64,000 nt of DNA from Burkholderiales bacterium (GCA_019753155.1 JAIELG010000042.1:17646-81645); one strand, 5' to 3'; shown: positions 40,539-51,284, counted from the stretch's first letter. Translations and numbers: made by a program. The notes: generated by a model from the letters alone, not told the origin.

Positions 40539-40958
40539 ATGTTGAAAATCACGAACAGCGTAGCCATATCCGTCGAGGAAATCGAAATGAGCGCCATCCG
40601 CGCCCAAGGCGCGGGCGGACAGAACGTCAACAAGGTGTCCAGCGCAGTGCATCTGCGCTTTGACATCATGGCATCCACCCTGCCGGAAGCCTGGAAGGAA
40701 AGGCTGTTGGCCCGGAAAGACAACAGAATCACATTGGATGGGGTGCTCGTCATCAAGGCGCAGCGTTATCGAAGCCAGGAGAAAAACAGGGCGGATGCGT
40801 TGGAGCGCCTGCGCGAATTGATCCGCAGCGTGGCAACGCCAGCCAGGATCAGAAAACCCACGACACCCACCGCCGGCTCCCGCAGGGAACGGGTGGAGGG
40901 CAAGATGAGGCGCGGGGCGATCAAGGCTCTGCGGGGGAAGAAGGTCGACGAGCAATAA
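40539..40958 (+). CDS. arfB: Peptidyl-tRNA hydrolase ArfB (YaeJ, ICT1-like)
   Basis: ArfB rescues ribosomes stalled on non-stop mRNAs by hydrolysing peptidyl-tRNA. The 139-residue protein has the catalytic RAQGAGGQNVNKV (GGQ at residues 26-28) and a lysine/arginine-rich C-terminal tail (SRRERVEGKMRRGAIKALRGKK) that fits the empty mRNA channel. Length excludes a full release factor. It starts 4 nt after mutM. Confidence 0.93.
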   Translation: MLKITNSVAISVEEIEMSAIRAQGAGGQNVNKVSSAVHLRFDIMASTLPEAWKERLLARKDNRITLDGVLVIKAQRYRSQEKNRADALERLRELIRSVATPARIRKPTTPTAGSRRERVEGKMRRGAIKALRGKKVDEQ

Positions 40959-41009
40959 GGTGGGCTTCGGCCTATACTGTTCGAAAAATCATTTCACAAG
41001 GAGCCGCAA

Positions 41010-41816
41010 ATGACATTCATCAGACTGTTCGCGCTATTGATCGCATTCATGCTGCCTGCCTCTGGATACGCAGGCGGAACGAAGCTGACCTGGTACGGTC
41101 ATTCCGCATTCAGGATTGAAACGCCGGAAGGGAAGGTGCTGCTCATCGACCCGTGGATCACCAATCCTGCGAATAAATCCGGCAGGGAAGACCTGGAAAA
41201 ACTTTCCAGAGCCGACCTGATCCTGATCACTCATGGCCATTTCGACCATGTGGGCGATGCGGTGGAGATCGCAAAGAAAACCGGCGCGAAACTGGTTTCG
41301 ACTTTCGATCTGGGGACCAGCCTCGTCAACTATGCGGGTTACCCGAAAGATCAGGCGGGATACGATACCCTGGGCAATTTCGGCGGCGAACTCACGCTGT
41401 TGAACGGGGAAGTCAGGATTGCTTTCATCCCCGCGGTGCACAGTTCTTCGGTCACGCCTCCCGATGGCAAGGACATTCATATGGGTGGCAATCCAGGAGG
41501 CTTCCTGATAACGGTAAAAGGCGGTCCGACGATTTACGATACGGGGGATACTGATCTTTTCTCCGACATGGCGCTGGTTTCCCGCTTTCGCAAGGTGGAC
41601 GTGATGATCGTCAGCATCGGGGATCATTTCACCATGGGGCCGGAGCGGGCGGCATTGGCCGTGAATCTGGTCCGGCCCGAAACGGTGATTCCCATGCACT
41701 ATGGAACATTTCCGATATTGACGGGCACACCGGAAGCTTTTGCAAAGGCGCTCAAGGCACGGGGGACAAAAGCGAAACTGAAAGTCATGCGGGTCGGGGA
41801 GACGGTGGATTTTTAA
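41010..41816 (+). CDS. Metallo-beta-lactamase-fold hydrolase (UPF0173-like) with signal peptide
   Basis: A 268-residue protein with the MBL metal motif [10 protein letters not shown] (HxHxDH at 75-80), a downstream metal His (VHSSS), TGDTDLFSD and the C-terminal PMHYGTFP. It matches the UPF0173 metal-dependent hydrolase family, whose members are usually cytosolic and about 225-230 residues, but here an extra N-terminal signal ([18 protein letters not shown]) predicts export. Good AAGGAG site before ATG 41010. The 3' end overlaps thrB by four bases, tail to tail. Substrate unknown. Confidence 0.85.
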   Translation: MTFIRLFALLIAFMLPASGYAGGTKLTWYGHSAFRIETPEGKVLLIDPWITNPANKSGREDLEKLSRADLILITHGHFDHVGDAVEIAKKTGAKLVSTFDLGTSLVNYAGYPKDQAGYDTLGNFGGELTLLNGEVRIAFIPAVHSSSVTPPDGKDIHMGGNPGGFLITVKGGPTIYDTGDTDLFSDMALVSRFRKVDVMIVSIGDHFTMGPERAALAVNLVRPETVIPMHYGTFPILTGTPEAFAKALKARGTKAKLKVMRVGETVDF

Positions 41817-42754
41817 ATCCACACCGGATGCCGGTTGCCGATGTGCCCTTCCAGGATGGCTCTGAAGTGGCTGGGATCTTTGGCATGAGTCAATTCTCCG
41901 GGTCTCGGAAGATAATAATCGTACAGCCTGGAAACCCAGAAACGCAGGGAAGCGGTGCGCAGCATGATTGGCCACGCGCGCCGCTCTTCAGCCGTGAGCG
42001 GGCGGATTTCATGGTAAGCGGCGAGGAGCGCGAGCGTTTTTTCTTCGTCGAGCCCATGCGATGGCGCGATACACCAGTCGTTCACCGTGATGGCGATGTC
42101 GAACAGCAGCCTGTCGTTGCAGGCGAAGTAGAAATCGATGAGTCCGCCGATCGCATCATGGTCGAACAACACATTGTCCCTGAAGAGGTCGGCATGAATG
42201 ACGCCTTCAGGCAGATTGCCGAAGTCGCATCCTGACTGGAAGCGGATTTCCTCTTCGAGCAGTTTCCGCTCATCCACATTCGTGTAGGGCAGGATTTCCG
42301 GAAGGGCGGTTCGCCACCAGAGCGCTCCCCGCGGATTTTCCATTTTCTCGGGATAACTCGCGCCTTCCAGATGCATTCTGGCCAACATTTCCCCGATTTT
42401 CGCGCAATGGCGCGCATCGGGGCTTTCCAGTGATTTTCCGGAAAGGCGGGTGACGATGCTCGCAGGTTTGCCGTTCAATTCTCCAAGCAGGCTATGCTCA
42501 TGATTCGGTATGGGATTTGGGCAGGGGATGCCGCGGCCCGCAAGATGGGCCATCAGGTTCAGATAATAGGGCAGTTCCTGCGGCGTCAGCTTCTCGAACA
42601 GGGTGAGGACGAAACGCCCCCGGCTCGTCGTGACGAAATAGTTGGTGTTTTCTATTCCGGATGCGATGCCCTGCAGTTCGAGCAGGTTTCCGAGATCGAA
42701 GTTTTCCAGCCAGATGGAGAGCTGTTCGGCGGAGACTGTCGTGAAAACGGACAT
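41813..42754 (-). CDS. thrB: Homoserine kinase (choline-kinase-fold type)
   Basis: ThrB phosphorylates homoserine in threonine synthesis. The 313-residue product is the alternative, APH/choline-kinase-like ThrB, with [15 protein letters not shown] at the start, [11 protein letters not shown], the catalytic loop [12 protein letters not shown] and [19 protein letters not shown]. This form rather than the GHMP-type is usual in Betaproteobacteria and Pseudomonas. It lies 7 nt after the DUF2782 gene. Confidence 0.93.
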   Translation of the reverse strand: MSVFTTVSAEQLSIWLENFDLGNLLELQGIASGIENTNYFVTTSRGRFVLTLFEKLTPQELPYYLNLMAHLAGRGIPCPNPIPNHEHSLLGELNGKPASIVTRLSGKSLESPDARHCAKIGEMLARMHLEGASYPEKMENPRGALWWRTALPEILPYTNVDERKLLEEEIRFQSGCDFGNLPEGVIHADLFRDNVLFDHDAIGGLIDFYFACNDRLLFDIAITVNDWCIAPSHGLDEEKTLALLAAYHEIRPLTAEERRAWPIMLRTASLRFWVSRLYDYYLPRPGELTHAKDPSHFRAILEGHIGNRHPVWI

Positions 42755-42761
42755 GCCGGGC

Positions 42762-43082
42762 TTAGAAACGGTGAATGACCCACATCGGCGGACGGACCGC
42801 CGAATCGAAGGGCGCCTGGCGGACGAATTTGCCGTCCCCCTTCATGTCGACGAGATAATAGGGTTTCCCGTGGGCGGGTGTGACCTTCATCATGTAAAGC
42901 TGCCCGTTGATGCGGTACTCTTCGACCTGTTCATCGCCTTTTTTGGTGATCGTCACTTCGGGTTCGGTTTCGCCGCTGACTACGGGCGGCGGCGGGACAT
43001 CGGGCAGGGGTTCCAGATTCTTGGGGTCGGCGAGAGCCTGCGATGACAGAAGGCAGAACAGTGCGAGGATTGCATAACGCAT
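42762..43082 (-). CDS. DUF2782-family periplasmic protein
   Basis: A 106-residue precursor with a clear signal peptide ([18 protein letters not shown] before DPK), a Pro-rich stretch ([11 protein letters not shown]) and a small beta domain ([41 protein letters not shown]). It corresponds to DUF2782, found beside thrB and polA in Beta- and Gammaproteobacteria. No function is known. Confidence 0.85.
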   Translation of the reverse strand: MRYAILALFCLLSSQALADPKNLEPLPDVPPPPVVSGETEPEVTITKKGDEQVEEYRINGQLYMMKVTPAHGKPYYLVDMKGDGKFVRQAPFDSAVRPPMWVIHRF

Positions 43083-43176
43083 GATATTTTCCAGGTTCGT
43101 GACCGATAGGCCGATATTTTATCCGAAAAGCCAGGGAACCGCTGATTTAATCCTCCATAGGCGCGACGGCCGATCC

Positions 43177-43899
43177 TTAGAGATTGAGCTGGATTTCGTG
43201 TTCCGCTTCCGAAGGCGAAAATCCGCGGGTCTCGTAGTGCTTGAATATTGCATCCACCACCGCTTCGGGTTCGTCGATGATCTGGATCAGATCGATGTCT
43301 TCGGCACCGATCATGCCCTCCTTCACCAGCACCTCCTTGAGCCAGTCCAGCAGGCCCTTCCAGAAGGGAGCATGCACGAGGATGATGGGAATCTTCCTCG
43401 TTTTGCCGGTCTGGACGAGAGTGAGCGCTTCCATGAGTTCGTCGAGCGTGCCGAACCCGCCGGGCATAACGACATAGGCCGATGCGAACTTGACGAACAT
43501 GACCTTGCGCGCGAAGAAGTGCCGGAAGGTCTGGCTGATATCCTGGTACTTGTTGCTGTGCTGTTCGTGAACGAGCTGGATATTGAGGCCGATGCTGGCT
43601 GAAGTGCCGTGGTAGGCGCCCTTGTTCGCCGCTTCCATGATGCCCGGTCCGCCGCCGGAAATGACCGCGAAGCCTGCATCGGACAGCAATCTGGCGATTT
43701 TTTCGGTAAGCTTGTAATACTCGTGATCCGGCGATGTCCTCGCGCTGCCGAATATGCTGACGGCAGGATGGATCGCGTTGAGACGCTCGGTTGCTTCGAA
43801 GAATTCTGACATAATGCCGAAGATGCGCCAGGATTCGCGCGCAGACCAGGGTTTTTCCGCCTTTTCCGCTGTATCGGAACGGAGAATCTTATTGTTCAT
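43177..43899 (-). CDS. LOG-family protein (TIGR00730 type)
   Basis: A 240-residue Rossmann-like protein with the two LOG signatures SGGGPGIMEAANKGA (81-95) and PGGFGTLDE (146-154), seen in nucleotide 5'-monophosphate phosphoribohydrolases such as PpnN and cytokinin-activating LOG. Substrate here is probably a purine or pyrimidine nucleotide. The start MNNK at 43899 has AAGGAGTG upstream and the ESWRIF...MSEF region is conserved, supporting this longer start. The divergent polA begins only 27 nt away. Confidence 0.92.
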   Translation of the reverse strand: MNNKILRSDTAEKAEKPWSARESWRIFGIMSEFFEATERLNAIHPAVSIFGSARTSPDHEYYKLTEKIARLLSDAGFAVISGGGPGIMEAANKGAYHGTSASIGLNIQLVHEQHSNKYQDISQTFRHFFARKVMFVKFASAYVVMPGGFGTLDELMEALTLVQTGKTRKIPIILVHAPFWKGLLDWLKEVLVKEGMIGAEDIDLIQIIDEPEAVVDAIFKHYETRGFSPSEAEHEIQLNL

Positions 43900-43926
43900 G
43901 GGTTACAACACTCCTTGCACTATTGA

Positions 43927-46632
43927 ATGAATACCGAAGACTCCAAACACGGGATCGGCAAAACGCTTTTGCTTGTTGACGGTTCTTCCTATCTTTACCG
44001 CGCGTTCCATGCGCTCCCTGATTTGCGCAACAAGGGCAATGAACCTACGGGCGCGCTTTACGGGGTTCTGAACATGCTGCGGCGCCTCCACAAGGACGTC
44101 AGGGCCGATTATAGCGCGTGCGTCTTCGACGCCAAAGGCAAAACTTTCAGGGACGACTGGTATCCCGAGTATAAGGCGCATCGCCCCCCCATGCCGCAGG
44201 ATCTCGTCTTCCAGATCGAGCCCCTGTACGAGGCGATCCGTGCGATGGGCTGGCCCCTGGTCGTGGTCGAAGGGGTCGAAGCGGACGACGTGATCGGCAC
44301 GCTGGCTGTAAAAGCGCAAAAGACGGGCATGAAAACGGTCATATCCACAGGAGACAAGGATCTGGCCCAGCTCGTCAATCCCAAGGTTACGCTCGTCAAC
44401 ACGATGAGCAACGAATGGCTGGACGAAGCCGGCGTATCGGCAAAATTCGGGGTGCCGCCGGACTCGATACTCGACTACCTCACGCTCGTGGGGGACGCGG
44501 TGGACAATGTTCCGGGAGTGGAGAAAGTCGGGCCGAAAACCGCGGTGAAATGGCTCTCCCAGTACGGTTCCCTGAACGAACTGATGGCGCATTCGGGCGA
44601 CATTTCGGGCGTCGTGGGCGAGAATTTGAGAGGCGCCCGCGACTGGCTGCCCATGGCAAAGAAACTGCTCACGATCCGGTGCGATCTCGATCTCGGGCTG
44701 GACTGGGAGGATCTTTCAGAGAAACCCAGAGACAGGAAAAGGCTGGTCGAGCTTTACCGGCATTACGAGTTCAAGAACTGGCTGAAGGAGATCGAGCTGG
44801 AGTCGGAAGAAGACTCGTCCTCCGAGCCCAAGGCGGTCAGGTACGAGACGATCCTGAACCCGGGCGATTTCGATGCCTGGGTGAGGAAAATCGAAAACTC
44901 GCCCCTGGTTTTTCTCCATATCGAAACCACGAATAGTGAGCCTATGCAGGCTGAACTCGTGGGGATGGCTTTTGCCCTGAACGAGGGGGAGGCTGCATAT
45001 CTGCCGCTCAGGCATGCTTATCCCGGAACCCCCCTTCAGCTTGAATTCGAATTCGTCATGGACCGCATCAAGCTCTGGCTCGAATCGGCCGGAAAGGCAT
45101 GCCATGACGCGAAATTTCTGAAGCATGTTTTTTCCAACCACGGTATCGATCTTGCCGGCGTGCTGCACGACACGGAACTCGAATCCTACGTGCTGGAGAG
45201 CCACAAGCCGCATGAACTGGAGAGCCTGGCGCTGCGCCATCTGGATCTGAGAAGACAATCCCGCGACGACATCACCGGCAAGGGTGCGGGGCGAATAGGA
45301 TTCGATCAGGTCGAACTCGATCTCGCTGCACAGTTTGCCTGCGAAGCCGCCGATCTGGCGCTTCGCATCCATCATGTCCTCTTTCCCCGGATAGAAGCCA
45401 ACCCGAAGCTGCATCATGTGTATCGCGGGATCGAAATGCCCACGCTCGAAATTCTCTACAGGATGGAGCGCAAGGGGATTTTGCTCGATTCCGGGATGCT
45501 CATTGCGCAGAGCAGGGAACTCGGGGAGAAAATGCTGAAACTGGAAAGCGATTCCTACGAAATTGCCGGACAGCCTTTCAACCTGAATTCGCCCAAGCAG
45601 GTCCAGGAAATCCTGTTCGACGTGTTGAAGCTTCCGGTACTCAAGAAAACCCAGACCGGGGCGGCTTCCACCGACGAGGAAGTGCTGCAGCAGCTTGCCC
45701 TGGATTACCCTTTGCCCAAACTTCTGCTGGAATACAGGGGGCTTGCGAAACTCAAGTCAACCTATACCGACAAGCTGCCGAAAATGGTCAATGCCGGTAC
45801 GGGAAGGGTGCATACCACTTATGCGCAGGCGGTCGCGGTGACGGGGAGGCTGTCCAGCCTTTCCCCCAACCTCCAGAACATCCCGGTCAGGACCGAGGAA
45901 GGGCGCAGGATCAGGGAAGCTTTCATTGCGCCGTCCGGGTATCGTCTGGTTTCAGCCGACTATTCCCAGATCGAACTCAGGATCATGGCGCATATTTCGA
46001 AGGACGAAGGCCTGCTCGGGGCGTTCTCCAGGGGGGAGGATATCCATCGCACCACGGCTTCGGAAATTTTCGGGGTGCTTCCCGTGGAAGTTTCCCCTGA
46101 GCAGCGCCGTTATGCCAAGGTCATCAATTTTGGCCTCATATACGGCATGTCGGTTTTCGGGCTTGCCCAGGAGCTCGGGGTCGACCGGAATTCGGCGCAG
46201 GTTTATATCGACCGCTATTTCTCCAGATATCCGGGCGTCGCGGGCTACATGCAGCGCACGAGGGAGGAAGCGAAAAAAAATGGCTATGTGGAAACGGTTT
46301 TCGGGCGCAGGCTGTGGCTCCCGGAAATCAATGCTTCGAACGGGGTGAGGCGGGCTGCTGCCGAACGGGCTGCGATCAATGCTCCCATGCAGGGAACGGC
46401 AGCGGACCTCATCAAGCTTGCGATGATTGCGGTGCAGAAATGGATCGATTCGGGGAATTATGCGGCACGGCTCGTCATGCAGGTTCACGACGAACTCGTG
46501 CTGGAGGTTCCGGATATGGAGTTGGACAGCGTTATGGCGGCATTGCCCGGATTGATGGAAAACGCCGCGAACCTCACCGTCCCCCTTCTCGTCGATTGCG
46601 GCATGGGGCTCAACTGGGACGAAGCACACTAG
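43927..46632 (+). CDS. polA: DNA polymerase I
   Basis: Pol I fills repair gaps and removes Okazaki RNA primers. The 901-residue protein has an intact 5' nuclease domain ([40 protein letters not shown]), a 3'-5' exonuclease-fold domain (about 315-500) and a complete polymerase domain with motif [15 protein letters not shown], motif [16 protein letters not shown] and motif C VHDEL. In the exonuclease domain the expected acidic residues are largely replaced: H331 at E. coli D355, L398 at D424, F470 at Y497 and A474 at D501, while E333 (E357) remains. Proofreading is therefore probably absent. It overlaps hemF tail to tail by four bases. Confidence 0.97.
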   Translation: MNTEDSKHGIGKTLLLVDGSSYLYRAFHALPDLRNKGNEPTGALYGVLNMLRRLHKDVRADYSACVFDAKGKTFRDDWYPEYKAHRPPMPQDLVFQIEPLYEAIRAMGWPLVVVEGVEADDVIGTLAVKAQKTGMKTVISTGDKDLAQLVNPKVTLVNTMSNEWLDEAGVSAKFGVPPDSILDYLTLVGDAVDNVPGVEKVGPKTAVKWLSQYGSLNELMAHSGDISGVVGENLRGARDWLPMAKKLLTIRCDLDLGLDWEDLSEKPRDRKRLVELYRHYEFKNWLKEIELESEEDSSSEPKAVRYETILNPGDFDAWVRKIENSPLVFLHIETTNSEPMQAELVGMAFALNEGEAAYLPLRHAYPGTPLQLEFEFVMDRIKLWLESAGKACHDAKFLKHVFSNHGIDLAGVLHDTELESYVLESHKPHELESLALRHLDLRRQSRDDITGKGAGRIGFDQVELDLAAQFACEAADLALRIHHVLFPRIEANPKLHHVYRGIEMPTLEILYRMERKGILLDSGMLIAQSRELGEKMLKLESDSYEIAGQPFNLNSPKQVQEILFDVLKLPVLKKTQTGAASTDEEVLQQLALDYPLPKLLLEYRGLAKLKSTYTDKLPKMVNAGTGRVHTTYAQAVAVTGRLSSLSPNLQNIPVRTEEGRRIREAFIAPSGYRLVSADYSQIELRIMAHISKDEGLLGAFSRGEDIHRTTASEIFGVLPVEVSPEQRRYAKVINFGLIYGMSVFGLAQELGVDRNSAQVYIDRYFSRYPGVAGYMQRTREEAKKNGYVETVFGRRLWLPEINASNGVRRAAAERAAINAPMQGTAADLIKLAMIAVQKWIDSGNYAARLVMQVHDELVLEVPDMELDSVMAALPGLMENAANLTVPLLVDCGMGLNWDEAH

Positions 46633-47525
46633 ATCCAGTCGCGGCCGACGATGAAATCGGTGTAGAGTTTTTCCTCAGGGCTGCCCGATTCGGGATGCCA
46701 GTCGTAGCGCCATTTCACGATGGGCGGCAGAGACATCAGGATCGATTCCGTTCTGCCCCCGGATTGCAGCCCGAACAGCGTCCCCCTGTCGTAAACCAGG
46801 TTGAATTCCACGTAGCGACCGCGCCTGTAGGCCTGGAAATCCCGTTCATGTTCGCCGTAAGGAATATCCATGCGACGCTCCAGTATGGGCACATAGGCGG
46901 AGAGGAAGTGGTCCCCCACGCTTTCCGTGAGGTTGAAGCAGGTTTCGAAATCGGGCGAATTGAGATCGTCGAAAAAAATCCCGCCCACCCCGCGCGGTTC
47001 CTTCCTGTGCTTGAGGTAGAAATACTCGTCGCACCATTTCTTGAATGCCGGATGAAAGTCTGGGCCGAAAGGCTGGAGCGCGTTTTTGCAGCTCTGGTGG
47101 AAATGGACGGCGTCTTCCTCGAAGCCGTAATAGGGCGTCAGATCCATGCCTCCCCCGAACCACCAGACGGGCTCCGCGCCCTCTTTTTCCGCGATGAAAA
47201 AACGCACGTTCATGTGCACGGTGGGGGCGTAGGGGTTGATCGGGTGGAAGACGAGCGACACGCCCATCGCCTGGAAAGAACGGCCCGCAAGTTCGGGCCT
47301 AGACGCGGTTGCGGAAGGAGGAAGCCCCTGTCCGAAGACATGGGAGAAGTTGACCCCGCCACGCTCCAGCACGTTGCCTTCCTCGATGACGCAGGACATT
47401 CCGCCCCCGCCTTCCGGGCGGCTCCAGGTGTCGCGGTGGAATGTTTTTCCGTCTACCTGCTCCATCCGTTCGACAATCAATTCCTGCAATTCGGTGAGGA
47501 AATTCTTGACGCCTTCGATATTCAT
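46629..47525 (-). CDS. hemF: Coproporphyrinogen III oxidase, oxygen-dependent
   Basis: HemF decarboxylates coproporphyrinogen III to protoporphyrinogen IX using O2. The 298 residues show the family patterns [66 protein letters not shown] and the C-terminal [26 protein letters not shown]. Presence of the oxygen-dependent enzyme indicates aerobic or microaerobic life; an oxygen-independent HemN may exist elsewhere. Confidence 0.97.
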   Translation of the reverse strand: MNIEGVKNFLTELQELIVERMEQVDGKTFHRDTWSRPEGGGGMSCVIEEGNVLERGGVNFSHVFGQGLPPSATASRPELAGRSFQAMGVSLVFHPINPYAPTVHMNVRFFIAEKEGAEPVWWFGGGMDLTPYYGFEEDAVHFHQSCKNALQPFGPDFHPAFKKWCDEYFYLKHRKEPRGVGGIFFDDLNSPDFETCFNLTESVGDHFLSAYVPILERRMDIPYGEHERDFQAYRRGRYVEFNLVYDRGTLFGLQSGGRTESILMSLPPIVKWRYDWHPESGSPEEKLYTDFIVGRDWI

Positions 47526-47540
47526 TTTATCTCCTGTGAG

Positions 47541-48089
47541 CTAAGGCCTGAAGATTCTACCACTTTCGAAATCCACGATGGTGGATGGGGTTTTCCTTTT
47601 TCCGGTTCTTCCGGGGACGACCAGGACATCCTTGCCGAATCTTGCAGTGCAATCCCGGAAGTTTCCGGCAGGCTTCATTCCGGAAAGGTTGGCGCTGGTG
47701 GAGACGAGCGCCATGCCCAGCATACGGCAAAGCCTGGACGTATCGGGGTGGGCCGTCAGACGCAATGCGACCTTGTCGTGTCGCCCCCTGATCCAGGGCG
47801 GGGTACGGCGCGATGCATCAAGGAGCAGGGTATAGGGGCCGGGCCAGAATCGGGCCAATTCCTCCTGCGGCGGGGGATTCCCGATATAGCGCTGCAACTG
47901 GCGCATATTCCCTGCAACCAGGATAAGTCCGCGGCTTTCCGGGCGTTGCTTGATTCCAAGCAGAAGGCGAATCGCCCTGTAATTTTTTGGGTCGCAGCCG
48001 AGGCCGTAACAGGATTCCGTGGGGTAGGCGATGATTCCGCCGGAGTTCAGGTGACGCCTGATTCGCTCAAGCAGGAGATGCGGGATCAT
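47541..48089 (-). CDS. tsaC: L-threonylcarbamoyladenylate synthase, TsaC/YrdC type
   Basis: TsaC makes threonylcarbamoyl-AMP for the t6A37 modification of ANN-decoding tRNAs. The 182-residue protein has the YrdC fold with IIAYPTESCYGLGCDP, GIKQRPESRGLILV, FWPGPYTLLLD, KVALRLTAHP and the SANLSG motif (TSANLSGMKPAG). ATG 48089 shares ATGA with the purD stop. Length is that of TsaC, lacking the Sua5 C-terminal domain. Confidence 0.92.
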   Translation of the reverse strand: MIPHLLLERIRRHLNSGGIIAYPTESCYGLGCDPKNYRAIRLLLGIKQRPESRGLILVAGNMRQLQRYIGNPPPQEELARFWPGPYTLLLDASRRTPPWIRGRHDKVALRLTAHPDTSRLCRMLGMALVSTSANLSGMKPAGNFRDCTARFGKDVLVVPGRTGKRKTPSTIVDFESGRIFRP

Positions 48090-49342
48090 TGCCTGGGAAG
48101 CAATGCCCGGTAGCCGATGTCTTTTCTCATCTGACAGCCATCGAAGCCTATGCCTTCGGCGACCTGATAGGCCCGCTTCTGGGCGATCTTTACGCTGTCG
48201 CCGAGCGCAGCAACGCAAAGCACCCGCCCGCCATTTGTGAGCACTTGCTTTTCGTCAAGCCGTGTTCCTGCGTGGAATACATGAAAGTCCTCCTCGTTTT
48301 TAGGCAGGCCGGAGATGAGGTCTCCCTTTCTGGGATCGTCGGGGTAGCCATGGGCCGCCATCACCACGCCGAGGGCGGCGCGTCTGTCCCATTCCGCCTC
48401 GATTTTGTCCAGTGTCCCGTTGATGCCATGCTCCATGAGCAGGCTGAGATCGGTCCTGAGGCGCAGCATGATGGGCTGGGTTTCCGGGTCGCCCATCCTG
48501 CAGTTGAATTCCAGGGTTCTGGGATTGCCCTCCCGGTCGATCATGAGTCCGGCATAGAGGAAGCCGGTATAGGGGGTGCCGTCCTGAGCCATGCCGCGCA
48601 CTGCCGGCTGGATGATTTCGCGCATCACCCTGGCATGCATCGAAGGCGTGATCACGGCAGCCGGGGAATATGCCCCCATGCCGCCCGTGTTCGGCCCCAT
48701 GTCGCCGTCCAGCAGTCTCTTGTGATCCTGGGTTGCGACGAAAGGAAGAACATTCTTCCCATCCACCATGACGATGAAGCTCGCCTCCTCGCCCTCCAGG
48801 AATTCCTCGACCACCACGCGACCGCCCCCGGAGAGGATCGTGTCGATCGCGGCATGCGCTTCGATAAGCGTCATGGCGACCACTACGCCTTTGCCTGCCG
48901 CGAGGCCGTCGGCCTTGATCACGATGGGGGCACCCTGTTTGTCGACGTATCGATGCGCTTCGGAAATGTCTTCGAATTGCGCGTAAGCTGCGGTGGGAAT
49001 GCCGTGTCTCACCATGAAAGCCTTGGCAAACGCTTTCGAGCTTTCGAGCTGGGCGGCCGCCCTGGTCGGGCCGAAAATCTTCAGGCCTTCGGACCTGAAG
49101 GCGTCGACGATGCCTGCCGCGAGTGGCGCTTCGGGGCCGACCACGGTGAGCGCGATCGCTTCCCTTTTCGCAAAATCGATCAGGTCGGGTATTGCAGTCA
49201 GATCGATATTGACGCATCCCTCGTCGAGGGCTGTTCCGGCATTTCCCGGTGCGACATAGACCCGGCTGACGCGGGCGGAGCGGGCAAGCTTCCATGCGAG
49301 CGCATGTTCGCGTCCACCGTTGCCTATAACGAGAATTTTCAT
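48086..49342 (-). CDS. purD: Phosphoribosylamine-glycine ligase
   Basis: PurD makes GAR from phosphoribosylamine, glycine and ATP. The 418-residue ATP-grasp enzyme has VIGNGGREHALAWKLA at the N-terminus, PEAPLAAGIVDAFR, IKADGLAAGKGVVVA, LEGEEASFIVMVDG and FNCRMGDPETQPIMLRL with the metal-binding residues. Start ATG 49342 has a GAGG Shine-Dalgarno seven bases upstream. The 353-nt gap before it suggests a separate promoter from purH. Confidence 0.97.
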   Translation of the reverse strand: MKILVIGNGGREHALAWKLARSARVSRVYVAPGNAGTALDEGCVNIDLTAIPDLIDFAKREAIALTVVGPEAPLAAGIVDAFRSEGLKIFGPTRAAAQLESSKAFAKAFMVRHGIPTAAYAQFEDISEAHRYVDKQGAPIVIKADGLAAGKGVVVAMTLIEAHAAIDTILSGGGRVVVEEFLEGEEASFIVMVDGKNVLPFVATQDHKRLLDGDMGPNTGGMGAYSPAAVITPSMHARVMREIIQPAVRGMAQDGTPYTGFLYAGLMIDREGNPRTLEFNCRMGDPETQPIMLRLRTDLSLLMEHGINGTLDKIEAEWDRRAALGVVMAAHGYPDDPRKGDLISGLPKNEEDFHVFHAGTRLDEKQVLTNGGRVLCVAALGDSVKIAQKRAYQVAEGIGFDGCQMRKDIGYRALLPRQ

Positions 49343-49695
49343 TTAAACCTCAAATTTTTGGGTATTTTATTAACACCAGTCATTCCGATACCCCGGCGCC
49401 CATTGAAACGCAGAATCGACCAATAATCGCATTTCGTCCGGAGACATGCTGATGTACGGTGTTTCTTCATACCGCCACGGCACACGGATTGAGGCTGCTG
49501 AACCGGTCTGAGGGAAAAGGCATTTCGACGCGATGATGCAACAACAGGTCGATCAGTTCATCCACAGGTTCTATGAAACACTATTCCGTGGCGCTCGGCA
49601 ACCGCAATTGTTTTTTCCGACTATAAGCTTGACGCGTTTGGGACTTCGAAATCTCCATGCATGCGTAAATTATGCAGCATTGCCCCCGATCAAAA
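49343..49695. other. 353-nt gap between purH and purD
   Basis: No intact gene. The sequence is less GC-rich than its surroundings. A 35-codon minus-strand stretch (49467-49574) looks protein-like and may be a decayed transposase fragment (see separate entry). The AT-rich stretch at 49343-49380 directly upstream of purD probably includes its promoter, but no convincing -35/-10 pair was identified. I could not recognise a PurR-type operator. Confidence 0.4.
49467..49574 (-). pseudogene. Possible decayed transposase fragment
   Basis: A minus-strand frame reads IEPVDELIDLLLHHRVEMP followed by FPSDRFSSL, then a stop. The pattern (acidic helix, LL-x-x-R-x-E-x-P) vaguely resembles the DUF4158 N-terminal region of Tn3-family transposases. 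There is a stop just upstream in frame, no start, and no visible inverted repeats, so it would be a short relic. The assignment is weak. Confidence 0.15.
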
Positions 49696-51258
49696 TCAAT
49701 GCCTGAAATGACGGGCACCGGTGAAAACCATGGCGATATTCTGCTCGTCCGCCGCCGCGATCACTTCCTCGTCCCGCATGCTGCCCCCGGGCTGGATGAC
49801 TGCGCAGGCGCCGGCCTGGGCCAGGACATCGAGGCCGTCCCTGAAGGGGAAAAAAGCGTCCGACGCGACGACCGACCCGACGAGGTCAAGGCCTGCATGG
49901 GCCGCCTTGACGGAAGCGATTTTCGTGCTGTCGACCCGGCTCATCTGGCCCGCACCCACGCCCAGGGTCTGGCCATTGGAAGCGAAAACGATCGCATTGG
50001 ATTTCACGAATTTGGCGACTTTCCAGGCGAACAGCATGTCCTGCATTTGCGCCGGCGTGGGTTTCGTCCTGGTGACGATGCGCAATTGGGATTCCTGCAC
50101 GTTCAGGTTGTCCGGACTCTGGACCAGCATTCCCCCACCGATGCGCTTGAAATCGAATTGATTGGACCCCGCTTCGATCGGCACGCAAAGCACCCTGACA
50201 TTCGGCTTTTTGCCGAGAACTTCCTTCGCTTCTTCGGAAACGTTCGGCGCGATCAGGACTTCGACAAACTGGCCGCTCACGGATTCCGCGATTTTTCCGT
50301 CGACTTCCCTGTTGAAGGCGATGATTCCGCCGAAAGCCGAAGTCGGGTCCGTTGCAAAGGCGAGCCTGTAGGCGTCCAAAAGCGACTGGGCGGTTGCCAC
50401 CCCGCAGGGATTGGCGTGCTTGACGATCACGCAGGCAGGATCTGCGAAGGACTTGACGCACTCCCATGCGGCATCCGCGTCGCCGATGTTGTTGTAGGAG
50501 AGTTCCTTGCCCTGAAGCTGTACGTAGCTGGCAAGGGTGCCGGGCGCGGGGTTCCTTTCCCGATAGAAAGCCGCATCCTGGTGAGGGTTTTCGCCATAGC
50601 GCAGATCCTGGATCTTGAGGAAGCTCAGATTGATCTGTTCCGGGAAGCCCTGCTTTTCCCCTTCGAGCGAAGTTGCAGTCAGGTAGTTGCTGATTGCGCC
50701 ATCGTAGGCGGCGGTATGCGAAAAGGCTTTCCTGCAAAGCGCATAGCGTGTCTTCAGGGAGAGGCTTCCCTGCGATTTCTGCATTTCATCGAGGATGGGC
50801 CCATAGTCATCGGGGTCGGTCACTATGGCGACATCATTGAAATTCTTGGCGGCCGCCCTGACCATGGTGGGGCCGCCGATGTCGATGTTTTCCATGGCAT
50901 CGATAAGCGTGCAGCCGTCCCTTGCCACGGTCTGCGAAAAAGGGTACAGGTTGACAACCACGAGATCGATGGGGGGAATGCCCGCCTTTGCGATCATTTC
51001 GACATGCTCGGGAAGGTCGCGTCGCGCCAGAATTCCGCCGTGTATCTTGGGGTGCAGCGTCTTCACACGTCCGTCCAGCATTTCCGGAAAACCTGTGTAA
51101 TCCCCGACTTCCGTCACGGGAATGCCCGCTTCGGACAGAAGTCTGGCGGTTCCTCCGGTCGAGAGGATGTTCACGCCCATGCGGTGCAGTCTGGATGCGA
51201 ATTCGACTATGCCCGATTTGTCCGAAACGCTGATCAGTGCCTGAGTGATGGAAGTCAT
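49696..51258 (-). CDS. purH: Bifunctional AICAR formyltransferase/IMP cyclohydrolase
   Basis: PurH catalyses the last two steps of IMP synthesis. The 520-residue protein has the N-terminal MGS-like cyclohydrolase domain ([54 protein letters not shown]) and the C-terminal transformylase domain ([27 protein letters not shown] with catalytic Lys-His, [35 protein letters not shown]). ATG 51258 is the first start matching PurH. It follows fis by 26 nt. Confidence 0.97.
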   Translation of the reverse strand: MTSITQALISVSDKSGIVEFASRLHRMGVNILSTGGTARLLSEAGIPVTEVGDYTGFPEMLDGRVKTLHPKIHGGILARRDLPEHVEMIAKAGIPPIDLVVVNLYPFSQTVARDGCTLIDAMENIDIGGPTMVRAAAKNFNDVAIVTDPDDYGPILDEMQKSQGSLSLKTRYALCRKAFSHTAAYDGAISNYLTATSLEGEKQGFPEQINLSFLKIQDLRYGENPHQDAAFYRERNPAPGTLASYVQLQGKELSYNNIGDADAAWECVKSFADPACVIVKHANPCGVATAQSLLDAYRLAFATDPTSAFGGIIAFNREVDGKIAESVSGQFVEVLIAPNVSEEAKEVLGKKPNVRVLCVPIEAGSNQFDFKRIGGGMLVQSPDNLNVQESQLRIVTRTKPTPAQMQDMLFAWKVAKFVKSNAIVFASNGQTLGVGAGQMSRVDSTKIASVKAAHAGLDLVGSVVASDAFFPFRDGLDVLAQAGACAVIQPGGSMRDEEVIAAADEQNIAMVFTGARHFRH

Positions 51259-51284
51259 GATGCAAATATAGAGTAGTTGATGAA

